Source: Phascolomyces articulosus
Lineage: Eukaryota > Mucoromycota > Mucoromycetes > Mucorales > Lichtheimiaceae
Direction of reading: 5' to 3'
Length of the DNA: 64,000 nt
NCBI GenBank assembly: GCA_025677815.1
Contig: JAIXMP010000001.1
Coordinates: forward strand, 992,001-1,056,000
Shown: piece by piece, positions 27,300 through 38,580 of the stretch
Layout: each line of letters opens with the position of its first letter
How positions within the stretch are numbered: the stretch's first letter is position 1
Translations under genes and position numbers: made by a program
Notes under the pieces: generated by a model
What the model was told of the DNA's origin: nothing
The model's input: only the letters and a program-made list of their open reading frames with translations
Database searches by the model: none

Positions 27300-29187
27300 A
27301 TGAGCGATCAAGTGGTTATGCATCCTCAATTAAATCCTCCTAATTTTGAACATTCATTATCTGATTCTGATTCTGAAGGGAATAATGAAGGCCCCAATGC
27401 TACTGGAGCACCTGTTGTTCCAATAACTGATAATGAACAAGACGGAGAAGGACCTCATACTGTTCGAGTGGCACGCCCAGTGCCACCTATTGACTATGGT
27501 CCACAACCACCTCTCGTGAATATAAAAGAACTTATGAATCTCGCTTTTCGGTAATCGTTTTTTTTTCTTTTGTAACCTCTTGACACCCTTTAAAGTTAAA
27601 CCAAACTAAACTCTATAATTTTGCTGACTTTCACCACCACGTTCCTATCATGAAATATATTAGACCAGCGGCATTAAATACACGAGTAACATGTCATATA
27701 TCTCGTAATCGAGATGGTCTTGATAAAATATACCCACAATATCAACTATCGATTGAACATCTTTTGACAGGTGATATACAACATGTTATGACAGCCCGAA
27801 AAAAACGTAAAAGTCAAACGAGTTATTATACAATTTCTGGTGTTGTGCATGATTCACCTGAATCTGCTGGCAGATTGGTAGAATTAGGAAAAGTGAGGTA
27901 AGATATCGCAGTTCTTTGAACGATGGATGATGATTATAGTGATACAAAATATAATGATAATGGCAGTAGTAATTGTTGATGAATTCTTTCTTTGCATTTT
28001 TTTTTTACAATGATATATTATACAATCCAATCGAAATATGACAATAATGGCAAATAAATGAACGATATATACATACTAGATCGAATTTCTTAGGAACCAC
28101 TTTTGTTATATATTCGCATGGAAAGAACCCAATGAAAAAGGAAGTGGATTCTAAACAAAATGATTTACCTGTACGAGAAGAAATGGGTGCTGTACTTTAT
28201 GTAAGGATGGACTTTTTTTACAATAAGGAGCGTTGTGCAAATATAGGTGAAAACTGAAGTAGGAAGGAAGGAAATGACAGAAAAAATGGGATTGCTAATA
28301 AATGGAATTGGATAACATAGGATCCTAATATCCTCGGGTTCAAAGGACCCCGTAAAATGACGATATTGATGCATACACTGACAAGAGATGGTAAAAGACC
28401 TGAATTTAGACCCACATCGGTGAGTAATATTATTATTCCTTACTTGTGCTTGAAATGATATTCTATATCCCTCCCCTTTTTCTTGCACCTTCTCCTGAAT
28501 TATCATATGTGCATGTATACAAATCCAAGTAAGCACGGCGATTAATGCTCGGAGTTTATGGTTTGGTTTTTTGCTTTTTGGGGCTTTATAGGAGTCAGAA
28601 ACTCTCCTTAGTAAATATCGTGAAGGCGGGTCCCGCGATTTGTTGGTTTTGCATAATAAAAGTCCACAATGGAATGAAGGTAATACATAATAATATTCAA
28701 CTCTATATATTCTATCTCCTAACTGTCATAATGGATCATCAAAACATTATATAACCCATTTTCATCTGATTTCAATGATTTCCTCCTTAAAAAATATGGT
28801 GGTATCCTATAGAAACACAATCATTTGTACTGAACTTTAGTGGAAGAGTAACACAAGCATCCGTTAAAAACTTTCAAATTGTACATGATAATGACTGTAA
28901 GTTTATATATTTTCTTTACTCTATGTTCGATCAATTACATATTGATATGGGAAAAAAAGGTTTATAGTATATGAATAAGGTTTTTTTTTGAAGAGTTTAA
29001 ATAAATATGTTGTCTAAATATGCTGATCTAATAATTATAAAAATATGCTATAGTGGATTATATTGTAATGCAATTTGGTAGAGTGGGTCCTGATCTTTTC
29101 ACAATGGATTACAAGTATCCAATTTGTCTATTCCAGGCTTTTGCTATTGCACTTACCTCCTTTGACGCAAAATTGGCGTGTGAATAG
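27300..29187 (+). CDS. Tubby-like (TUB/TULP) C-terminal domain protein
   Basis: Seven exons with consistent phases: 27300-27550, 27664-27897, 28080-28200, 28321-28419, 28592-28679, 28813-28896 and 29054-29187; 336 aa. After an acidic, disordered ~80-residue N-terminus, the Tubby beta-barrel runs to the stop. Hallmarks are [69 protein letters not shown] and [20 protein letters not shown]. It closes with [18 protein letters not shown], then [17 protein letters not shown], exactly the family's usual C-terminus. Tubby domains bind phosphoinositides, chiefly PI(4,5)P2, and are membrane-tethered adaptors. No F-box is visible, unlike plant members. Role in fungi is not well established. Confidence 0.96.
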
Positions 29188-29734
29188 TGTATTTATAATA
29201 CATATATCGATATTGCTGCTACTATACTCTATCCGTTTCGTTAGTGATGTTATGTCTGCTATTAATGAATAGCGTGAGATAGATTAGCCCATATATTTTA
29301 TTATTATAAATCAAAAAAAAAGAGATGCTTCCAATTGAACAAAATTCGACAAATTTAAAAATTGTATTATTATGGATGAAAGAGAAAGGAGACGCAATAA
29401 TAATGATGATGATGGATGGTGGGTGATAAATAAGAAAAAGGATAGAAATCATCATCGGTCATATATATTTTATGATATCGGGAGATATGTAAGTTTTCTT
29501 TTTGCCTAGGATTAATTGGGCTTGTAAAGATGTTTAGAAATATCCGAAACCTTCTTTTTTTTTACACTCACAACTTTTTTTTTTTCTTTGAATCAATTTT
29601 GTTTCTCTCTCTTTTTTATCTTCCTTTTATATTAAAGAAAAAAAGAAGAGTCGCTCCATTTGTTATTTATCTATTTTTTGAACCTTTTTTTCTTTCACTT
29701 ATCAAATACAACAACTTTAAAAAAATTACAAAAT
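29188..29734. other. Spacer before the charged-protein gene
   Basis: A/T-rich spacer. 29550-29700 is strongly T/CT-rich and then A-rich, consistent with a 5' leader. No additional gene. Confidence 0.5.
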
Positions 29735-30350
29735 ATGGCATCCAGAGCGGAACGTCGACAAAAAGCAAAAGAAGAGAAAAAGGCACAAAAGAAAGCCAAC
29801 AAGCAACAAGTCAAAGCAGCTATTCAGGCAGCTCATCGTACTAGTCACGAAGAACTTCGACAAGATGGAGAAGAATCTAAAAGTGATGATGAAGGAGAGG
29901 ATATGGATAATAAAAAAGACCAAGTAACAACACCTCCAATATCACAAGATGAATCACAGCAAGATACTGGCAAAACATCCGAAAAGACGGATCAATTTGT
30001 CAATAAAAAGAAGAGCAAGGAGAAAGTAGAAATACCACCACCTTCACCTGCAGAGTCAGCAACAAAAGAAGAGGAAGAGGAGAAAATGAAACCTGAACCA
30101 GTAGCAAAAGATGGCACACGTTCATCTTTTGCACCACAAATCCCAGAATCTAAAGAAACGCCAAAGAAAGAACCAGAAGCGACGACCACACCAACAAAGA
30201 AATCGAAGGCAGAAGAAAAGCAACCACAAAAGCAACCCACCCCACCACCAGAACCAATTGCGAAAGAAGCACAACCTACAGAAACACTATACAAAGACGT
30301 ACCGTTCAAAGAAGCACCGTTCAAAGAAGCACCGTTCAAAGAAGTAACAT

Positions 30351-30385
<35 letters not shown>

Positions 30386-30966
30386 ACATCTACTACTGGT
30401 GCAACTGAGCCAACAACAACCAATAAAGTTCTTGAACCATCCATTGAAGTAGAAGAACCTAGACCAGAACAAAAGAAACAAATTTCACAAAGTAAAGCAG
30501 CAGCAGCCGAACCTGTTGTTGAAAGTAGAGAAGCACCAGCAGAGTCGCCAAGTCAAGATACTTCACGGCAACATCGAAAGGAAGCCTCTGTGGGTGGAGA
30601 TACAAAGAAAGTCGATTCGCCAGCTGTTGCTGCTGTTACGGCTGCTGCTGCTGCTGCCGCTGGTGGCAGTAGTGAACAAGGATCAAAAGAAGTTGCTCCT
30701 TCAAGGAATAAAGATTTACCAGTCAAACCACCACCCAAAGATTCAGGAAAGAAGGGTGGTCTTTTTGGACTCTTTAAGAAACATAGTTCATCGGTAAGCA
30801 TGAGTAAATTTAGTGGGACATGTGAATTTGCGTGTATGTGTGTGTGTCGATCAATGTGTATTCCTCTATTGATCTAAATGATTCTCTAATAATATAATAA
30901 TATAAAATATAGTCTACTTCTTCATCAGGAAAGAAACACAAGGCCTGGCAATTCTGGAAATCATAA
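29735..30966 (+). CDS. Disordered Lys/Glu/Pro/Ala-rich protein of unknown function
   Basis: Two exons, 29735-30793 and 30913-30966 (donor GTAAGC, phase 0), give 370 aa. An ATG at 29660 lies in the same frame, but 29735 has an A-rich context and begins the charged region. No known domain is recognised. The N-terminus is a basic helix (SRAERRQKAKEEKKAQKKAN). The middle is acidic/basic, rich in KEEE, PPEP and TPTKK, with three near-identical PFKEA units (15-bp repeats at about 30300-30346) and a poly-Ala tract. Splicing appends a conserved-looking tail: GGLFGLFKKHSS joined to KKHKAWQFWKS, two short basic-aromatic amphipathic motifs. These could bind membrane or a partner; this is inference. Good codon structure over 1 kb and a sensible intron argue that it is a real gene. 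Confidence 0.72.
30340..30384 (+). repeat. Coding trinucleotide (GCA)n run, poly-Ala, next to 15-bp PFKEA repeats
   Basis: A run of GCA codons encodes about 12-13 alanines right after three 15-bp repeats. Both are slippage-prone and could vary between strains. Confidence 0.75.
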
Positions 30967-32145
30967 TAACAATACTACAGCAGCATCCATTTATCATTAT
31001 CATTTATTTTGTTTTTATTATAAACGCAACAAATCGATTCGTCTTTTTTTCTGTACAGAACATCCTCTTCACTTTTCTCTTTATAACTTCCTTTTTTTTA
31101 ACAATATTAATCTAATAATACATAGTTTTTTTCTCTCTTCTTTTCAGTATAATAACGTATATAGTACAACAACAAGAAAACCTTACAACTTATTACTATT
31201 ATTATTAATATAAATAAAAATAATGCTATCTTTAAGTAGCTTTCATCAGTAAAATGAAATATAAAAAATTGGATTGCATTCTTCACACCCATTCCATTAT
31301 TTTATCTCTCTTTATCGAATCAAGTATATCGTGACAGCACTTTCATATACTGAGGGACAAATTTGAAGTTTTTTCCATTTGCTCAAAAGTGGTTTTTTTT
31401 TTTTTGCCATATTTGATCTACCTCCTTTAATAAGGTTTTGAACGAAGCGGTGGATTTGCGTACAAAATTCAAAAACGAATATATTATACATTTATATAAA
31501 CTGACCCATCAACATGTTGATATTTCCATGTTCTGGTAATTACTAGAATTAAATTTGACCCAATATGGATTATCTATTTAATGTACAGGGACTACCCAAA
31601 TAATAAACATCGTTGAGTCGATTAAAAATACTTGCAAATCTTAGCATAACATATGTAATATCTAGTAAAATTCAATGTTTTAGATGGTAAGAAAAAGTGT
31701 GTGTATATAAGAAAAAATGTACAAAGGGGTATAAAGATGAATTTTAATGGTGATACTGATAAAGGGATAGAGTAAGGTATACTTTTACACGCTGACAAAG
31801 AAAACTGTGTATTAAAAAAAAGGTCTGCGAAGGGATGTAAAGATGGTTGTTAAATGATGACAGTGAGTAGAGAGAGTGAGTAAAATGCTTGTACCAAGAG
31901 ATATAAATGTGATTATTAGAAATGATAATGATAAAAAAAAAGACGAAGGAGAAAGAGAAACTATAGAATATTGAAACAAAGGGTATAAAGATGAGTGATT
32001 CACATGATAAGAATAAGAGAATGTGCACAGAAAAAAGATAATAAGAGATGGTTGTAATAAGGAATATGAGAGTTGAATAACGGTAAAAAGGTAAAATATA
32101 AAAAAGATTGTCAATAAAAAACATGTCGAAACCAAGTGGAAAGAC
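30967..32145. other. Intergenic region, start of the accessory island
   Basis: A/T-rich 3' flanks of two convergent genes. Similarity to locus B ends here at about 32130, where the words around AAGTGG recur near 41355. No gene. Confidence 0.5.
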
Positions 32146-34091
32146 TTAATACGGAGATTGACGCTGTTTTTTGGATGAAGATACAGAAGAGGTCGGTGTT
32201 TTAGACGAAGATGTTTTAGATGCTGATGTTTTAGTAGATGCTGATACTTTGGATGATGATGATGATGATGAAGGGATTGCATAAGCCAATTGTGGAATGT
32301 CAACAAGTCCAAGAGTTGGTGCTGGTGGTTTGCTACTTTGAATTTCATGAACAACACGAAGCAATGTATGCTTGATAGATAAAAAGAACTTTAAGAGTGG
32401 TAACACTCTTGTTGTAAATGAAATAATGTCAGATGTGACACTGTAGCGAGGGGCACGAACAACTCGGCAAACATTACCACCAGGGCAATCCATCACCATC
32501 AAGGAGATGGAGAAACCTATGCATAAATTATTAATACTATTCTCTTTTTAAATAATCAAATCTTTTCCACAATTTCACAATTAGAAAAATATATACCCAT
32601 CATAATGAAGCCAAAAGTCATCAACTTCTCTTTTTTGTCCATGTACTTTGTACACAAACGGATCAACATGTCACGGAGGGTTTTTGGACATTTTAACTGA
32701 CCCTCCACCAACTCCTTCGTCCCACCAACACCTTCGTCCTGTCGCCCTGCTTCTGCTCCACCAAGCTCCATCCCGTCATAGATGAACCGCAAATCGATTC
32801 TTGTTCCATGATTTTTTCTTTTTCCGAGTGTTCGATTTGCGTTATTGTTTTCGCTCGTCGCAACACTCTCTTGCTCGCCACTAAGATTAACAATAAACAT
32901 TAATCAACTTTACGGTAAGGAATGCATATTGCAATCATACGAGGGAAAGCCCCTTACCCAAACACTGTGATATCCGTATCGTCAAATGAGTATTGGATTG
33001 ACGACCAAACTCGACAGAGGATATCGGTTTCGGACGGTCCTGCTTTGGTGTAAAAATTGGAACGGTGGTTAGACATCATCATCATGATTGTTTGTCGTAA
33101 CCATGTAATATCATAGTTTTCATCAGCAGAAAATGGCTGATGCCGAGTTACATGTTCCATGATGGCATTGTATGATGTCTGAAATAAAGATTGTCCATTA
33201 CAGAAGAATTTAAACATTAGTCAAAGAAAAAAACATATCCTTTTCATTACTAATGATAGCAGTGATGTTGGAAAGAATATTTGTTTACCTTGCCGCTAAA
33301 TGAATTAATATACATATTAATGTCATCATCATCAATTGTAGCCAATGTTGGGGGGGAGAACGTCTTGATATATTCAAGATCGGAGGGTTCAAAAACCCCT
33401 TCCCAACATGTGTCACTGGTATCAAGGATAAAGCTATGGCCAGCACTACGATATTAGGTTAGACATTTTCATCACTACGTTATAAATGGCTTAGTCACGA
33501 TATTCATATAATCTACGTACTGCTCGTAGTCAAGTTGGTTACAATACTCCAACATTCGATCTTCGGCGTAAACACCGGATGGCAGCTGCCATTTGTTATT
33601 CTTAATTTTTTCATGTGTTTCTTTCATTTTTTCAATGAAAGAGGTTTTTTTGGATGATGATGATGATGGAGTAGGATCCGTATCTGTTATGGCAACCTCA
33701 GATTCTTTGTTTTTGCATTTGACCATCAAATCATACCAATCAGGATCACCAGGAACCTTGAAAAAAAATATCACAGCGTAAGATTAGTCAACAATAAAAA
33801 TTAGAAGGGAAGGACACGCTTTCAAACTTACAAATTCCTTATTCAAAATGGTTGCAACCTTTTTATAGTGGCCTGTCCAATATTGTCGAATGTCTTTTAT
33901 TTTAATATGGATTTCAACAGGCACATTATGAATAAAATCTTCCAATGTTGGTTTTTCGATTTCGCTCAAGTATTTTGTTATCACTATATACATATTTAAT
34001 ATTAATAACGAATCACAAATTCATATTAATACTTCTTGATGGATTACTCACTGTCAAGATGCAACTTATCAGGATTATTTTTGGTTGCCAT
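32146..34091 (-). CDS. Locus A: intact seven-exon gene of unknown function, nuclease-like motif suspected
   Basis: Exons on the minus strand: 34091-34052, 33983-33832, 33756-33521, 33445-33289, 33178-32958, 32880-32597 and 32516-32146. All phases agree and there are no internal stops; 486 aa. The N-terminal half has helical stretches and an acidic DDDD patch. Exon 6 carries GTRIDLRF, ELGGAEAGRQDE and GTKELVEGQLKCPKTLRDML; the spacing of Asp, Glu and Lys loosely resembles a PD-(D/E)XK-type core. Exon 7 starts MVMDCPGGNVCRVVRAPRYS and ends in a Ser/Lys-rich tail. I recall similar repeated proteins in Mucorales genomes but cannot name the family, so the nuclease idea is a hypothesis. A decayed copy lies at about 41.37-43.1 kb, and a 111-bp tandem array sits about 170 bp upstream of the start. 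Confidence 0.75.
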
Positions 34092-34264
34092 GGTGCCACG
34101 TGACAGAGAGTTGCTATGCGACAAAGAAGTGCTCTGATGCATAAAAAAGTTGATTTGAAAAATTTTTTATAGACATTGCAGATTTAGCAGTCACACTTTA
34201 TTTCCATTCTTTATTGTTTGATTTCTTTTTTTTTGGTGAACACACTTTTCCACATTTTTCTTCT

Positions 34265-34577
34265 CAGGACCGCTGCTATAGCTTGCTATGGAAATGTCCG
34301 AGTGATCATCGTGCACGCTATGAGATGCGTCCTTAGTCTCTACACGGTGTGAGCGCATTTACTCTTTTTTCTTTTCAGGACCGCTGCTATAGCTTGCTAT
34401 GGAAATGTCCGAGTGATCATCGTGCACGCTATGAGATGCGTCCTTAGTCTCTACACGGTGTGAGCGCATTTACTCTTTTTTCTTTTCAGGACCGCTGCTA
34501 TAGCTTGCTATGGAAATGTCCGAGTGATCATCGTGCACGCTATGAGATGCGTCCTTAGTCTCTACATGGTGTGAGCG
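34265..34577. repeat. Three near-perfect 111-bp tandem repeats upstream of locus A
   Basis: Unit starts recur at 34265, 34376 and 34487, exactly 111 bp apart. Copies 1 and 2 look identical over the core. Copy 3 differs by one base (CACGG to CATGG) and then diverges at its end. Each unit contains the palindromes GCTATAGC, TGATCA and GTGCAC and the inverted repeat ATAGC-TT-GCTAT, and is clearly less A/T-rich than its surroundings. The array sits between the locus A start (34091) and upstream sequence, so a promoter role is possible. It is not a CRISPR array: there are no variable spacers. Confidence 0.93.
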
Positions 34578-35783
34578 TCTATTTTTCCAATTTATAAATC
34601 ATAGTGTTTTCATATCACTTTGGATAATGAGGCTAATGCTTATAAGGTAAATTGATTTAAATATAAGAGGGAGAGAAATACTAAAGGAAGTTGTGAAGAG
34701 CAAAGTCAATGATCTACGTACTGCAGAATAGTGTTCTTTTATTTGTCATACTGGTTATAGGTCGAAATAATTCTACCAGATCGAATGAAATGAAATTATT
34801 TGCCTTTCAGCACAGATTGACAGTATAGGCATATGTGTGCAGGTAGGATATATGTATTATTTTGACTTAAAAGGAACAGGGCCTTGGTAATTATATAATG
34901 GACATTGATATAAATAAATGAATATTATTTATATTATTATCAAAGGGATTTCAATAGTTTAGATCTCCATATCTTATCTATGGCGCATTGGAAGATATCC
35001 ATGATTCTTGTTCCACTATGATACCCTTCGTGATCACACGTCGTGAGTCTTTTTCTCCACAATTTCATCTGTCGTGTTGAAGATTGCCAGTCATAACAGC
35101 TAACCCCACGCTGAATATAAAGAAATGGAGCACTATATTTATAATGTCTTGCCACGTTTGGAGGTCATTCACTTTGACTAATTGTATGAAAAACCGAAAA
35201 ATCCTTCTTTGGTATTATCCTTACATTAAACAATTTTGATTATTCTACATCCGCTCTCAAGGCATATTTCAATTATTTTATGTGTTTGATTTCCATTGGG
35301 CCTTTTGGTTGTTTACTATGGTATAGTTTTATTTGATTTGCATACCAAGAAATTGATGTACAATAACTATGACGCCGTGTAATTGTTCTTATTGTGAGTA
35401 ACCACACATCTGAATCTCCAATGTAATTGATAGTCAACTTTAAATTTTCTTTCATAAAAAATATTTCGTCATTTCTACAAGAAATAATTTTATATATGGT
35501 TCTTTTCCCTCTTCCTCTTTTCATATTTAAAAAGCAAGTATATATTCTTCTTCACCGTCCTTTTAAGCTCTCATTTTTTAATTCTGAATTTATAATAATA
35601 TTTTTCATTTGATTCCTTGTGTTGCAAAATTCTGAAGCACTTTTCTGTTGGCTTTGATTGTTTAAATAATAATCATAAAGAACAGAATAGGTAGCATTGA
35701 AATAAATACATATATACACCAGTAAATTTTAAACTATGGATGCTATTTACCCAGCCTAGGCTTATTATCAAAACTTGTATATA
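34578..35783 (-). other. Possible decayed coding tract upstream of locus A
   Basis: Two minus-strand frames, 35524-35273 (83 residues) and 35155-34940 (71 residues), have ordinary amino-acid composition (for example TRRHSYCTSISWYANQIKLY and RQMKLWRKRLTTCDHEGYHS). They could be pieces of one degraded or intron-split gene. No family recognised. The rest of the interval is A/T-rich spacer. Confidence 0.25.
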
Positions 35784-36369
35784 CAGTACCCGCTCGCTAA
35801 ACCAGTACCCAAAATATTTGAGGAACTGTACCGGTTTAGCGAAATACCGGTTTGGCGAATATCGATTAACTTTTGAAACCCTGTTGACAGTATATGCTGG
35901 AAGATTGAACTAGGTTGCATAATATAAAAGAATCGAAAATGCTTATTGTAAATAATGATATTCTTATTTTATTTCATTATCTTTTATTTTCGTCGATATG
36001 GGCAAAAAAAGTGCATTGACAATACGTTAAAAGCTTGCTATTTGTATTAAGAAAGAAAAAGAGCCAAAGATTACTAATCCGAACTTGCCAAATGGGTCAA
36101 AGACGAGTTCAAATTGGAAAAGGTTCCTCATCAGCAGACTATCAGCGACATATTGAAGAAAAAAAATGAACTTATGGCAGGACAGAGCACAATCTTGATT
36201 CTAAAAAGCTTCGAAACCTGCACTTCCAGACTTACGTAGAATACTTGCTAACCACATAAAAATACTTAAAAATAATATATATATATATATATATTATAGC
36301 ACCAGTAAATATTTGGACCAGTCTACCGGATACCGGTTTAACGAATACCGGTTTAGCAAGCGGGTACTG
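35784..36369. mobile_element. Non-autonomous pogo/Tigger-like (Tc1/mariner superfamily) element, 586 bp
   Basis: The left end begins CAGTACCCGCTCGCTAAACC and the right end, read on the other strand, begins CAGTACCCGCTTGCTAAACC: a 20-bp terminal inverted repeat with one mismatch. Both ends are flanked by TA (35782-35783 and 36370-36371), the expected target duplication. Subterminal ACCGGTTTAGCGAA-type words repeat inside both ends. Internally, from ATG 35998, a broken reading frame (one in-frame stop, at least one frameshift) encodes a CENP-B/Tigger N-terminal helix-turn-helix-like stretch: MGKKSALTIR, KLAICIKK and, after a frame change, SELAKWVKDEF then TISDILKKKNEL. No DDE domain remains, so it is a deletion derivative needing a transposase in trans. 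Confidence 0.9.
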
Positions 36370-37410
36370 TAATCACATTTTACCTGTTGGATCAGATTTG
36401 AAAATGCATATCACAATGAGCTATTATTATTAATAAGAACGGCATTTTCACAGTACACAGCAATTTAATATTGGGAACACATTATTCCATCGTCTTTTCA
36501 AAGCTTATGCTTAAAAGCAAACCTTGGTCACGTTTTTAGTACAGTAGTACTCGTCTGATCGTTTTTTTCTGGTGCGGGTACCATAAAGGGGCCGCTCAAG
36601 CCAATCAGAGAAGATTTTAATAAATAAATGATTTCGGTTAACGAGTGCTCGCCATATAAAAAGTTTGAATATATTTCTTCATAAGAAGCATTATTAGCAT
36701 ATGAACTGCTAGGATTTATACATTATCATTATTACTATTATTATTATTATTTTCTATAAAAAACAAATGGAGCAACCCAATAAAATATAGGATTATTAAT
36801 TATTCTGTATAGGGTTAAGGGATATGGACGTTGATAGTATTTTTAATTTCAGAACAATTAGCGATAACGTCTTATAATAACGTAGTTACTAAAGTTTTAC
36901 TTGTAACAAATGTTAAGCTTTCTATTATTTTAACTTTATATATTATACTTTTAAGAGATTATAATAGGAGAACAATGCTTAATAGCATACGTAGCATTAA
37001 AAAAAAGTCTAAAGGAGAAGACGACTTGTTCGGAACAAGTACAGATTCATGCAACAGAAAGAAACTTTATGCTCACCCCTTCGACTTTTCATCTTGATAA
37101 ATCAAACCAATTTTATATGTACAATAAATGATATGATCATAATTTGTTTATATATATATATATATATATATCAGCACATTATATTGAATATGGAGAGTAT
37201 TTTTCGAAACTTCATTGTTTTTTTTTATTTAATGCTCGGGAAAGTGCATAAAGGAGGGGGAATTATCAATATTTTTAAAGTGGTATATCGTGGTGGTTTT
37301 TATATTGATGCATAAATGTTCAACAAATTTAGGCAAAAAAAGTAATAATTGCAAGTATTTTTCATTTTCAAAGTAGGCTTTCTTTATGGGGGAAAGGAAA
37401 AAAAATCATA
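36370..37410. other. Spacer with a (TA)n tract and a weak plus-strand frame
   Basis: Contains a TA dinucleotide run near 37147-37171. A plus-strand 88-residue frame (36831-37097) ends in a basic/acidic segment (SIRSIKKKSKGEDDLFG) that might be a degraded exon. Not recognised and not called as a gene. Confidence 0.35.
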
Positions 37411-38580
37411 TCACTTTTTGTTCATTGGTGCCGTGATGCGGTAGAACTTAGATCGACAAGCGGCGGAAGTACGATCGAGCTTATCGGCAATAGTCTCCCA
37501 GCTCAAATTTCTGTTGTAGTATCTGATTAATTTATCTTCGTCCTGTTTATCCCAATACTTATAGGTACGTGTGGTTTTTTGTTCGGGAGCAGTAGTTGGC
37601 GTTTTCCTGGTATTCTCAATCTCTCTGTTGTTGTCGTTGTCAGATGCTGATGATGATGTTTTTGAATTGCTTGTGACTGATCGATGACGGGGAGAACGAT
37701 TAATTGTTACTTGTTGAGTTTTATTTTCATTTGTGGATGGAGGACTTTTAGTACCTGATTGAGTAGAGAAGGATTTAACCCGGTCATTGATATATTTCTT
37801 TTTGACTATCATTTTTGTCGTTGTTTCTTCTTCTTCCGTAGATGATGCATCATCACTTGTATGTTTATTGTCATCTTCACTATTATCATAGGAGATGTTT
37901 ACCAATTTTTGTTTTTCAGCCCGTTGACGACGAGTAGTAGTAGTAGAACCGACTGAGCTTTTTGATTGCTGTTGTTGCTTTTCATCCCGTGTTTTGTTTT
38001 GTTGCTTCTTCATCTGTTCACGATGCTCTAATAGTTCGATTCTTCGTTGTTCAGAGCGGCCTTCCATTATACCACGGGCCTCTTCCTTTTCTGTCATGTG
38101 GTAAGCAATGAAATTTTTGCAATCCCTCTTGGAAAACCCAACAGCTTCGGCAGCTTCTTCCCAAGGGACAGGAGGGTTCTGCAATCGCATTTTCGTCACC
38201 TGACGACGATCCCATACACGAAGAGGAGTACTTCGTTTCTAATGACCAGAGAGAAAAAAGAAAACGGGAGATTTGGATAAAAATACATATGTAGGAAGAA
38301 AAAAAAGGAATCGTGATTTGACAACAATAAAAGCAACGTAATGTGATTGGTTAATATATATATATTATTCTTAATTATTACGAGCTGTCTATTCTCGCTT
38401 TGCTCATAATTTTCATGATATACTTACTGCTGGGTCTGTTTCATTTCGTTGAAACAATTGTCGGCAAGAACTCGATGAATGGTCATCATCAACACAGAGT
38501 TTGGCAATTCTCTCCCAATTCCACTTGGGATTGTTCCTCTTTGCAGCGAGAACAATGTTTCTGTCTTTTTCAGTCCACAT
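37411..38580 (-). CDS. SANT/Myb-type DNA-binding protein
   Basis: Two exons on the minus strand, 38580-38428 and 38238-37411, phase 0 join, 326 aa. Three SANT/Myb-like segments are visible. Exon 1 is WTEKDRNIVLAAKRNNPKWN followed by WERIAKLC and CRQLFQR. Exon 2 begins with VPWEEAAEAVGFSKRDCKNF. The C-terminus is YKYWDKQDEDKLIRYYNRNL then SWETIADKLDRTSAACRSKF. These have the spaced Trp/aromatic residues and basic recognition helix typical of the fold. Between them lies a ~170-residue disordered Lys/Glu/Ser/Thr-rich linker. A nuclear chromatin or transcription role is likely from the family; targets are unknown. An exon upstream of the called start is possible. Similar genes are common in early-diverging fungi. 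Confidence 0.8.

Noticed and set aside
29992..30444. 150-residue minus-strand frame inside the charged-protein gene
   Set aside because: It is an Ala/Val/Ser/Gly-rich shadow of the plus-strand Lys/Glu/Thr/Ala codons.
34265..34577. CRISPR-like array
   Set aside because: Units are contiguous 111-bp tandem copies with no variable spacers, in a eukaryotic genome.
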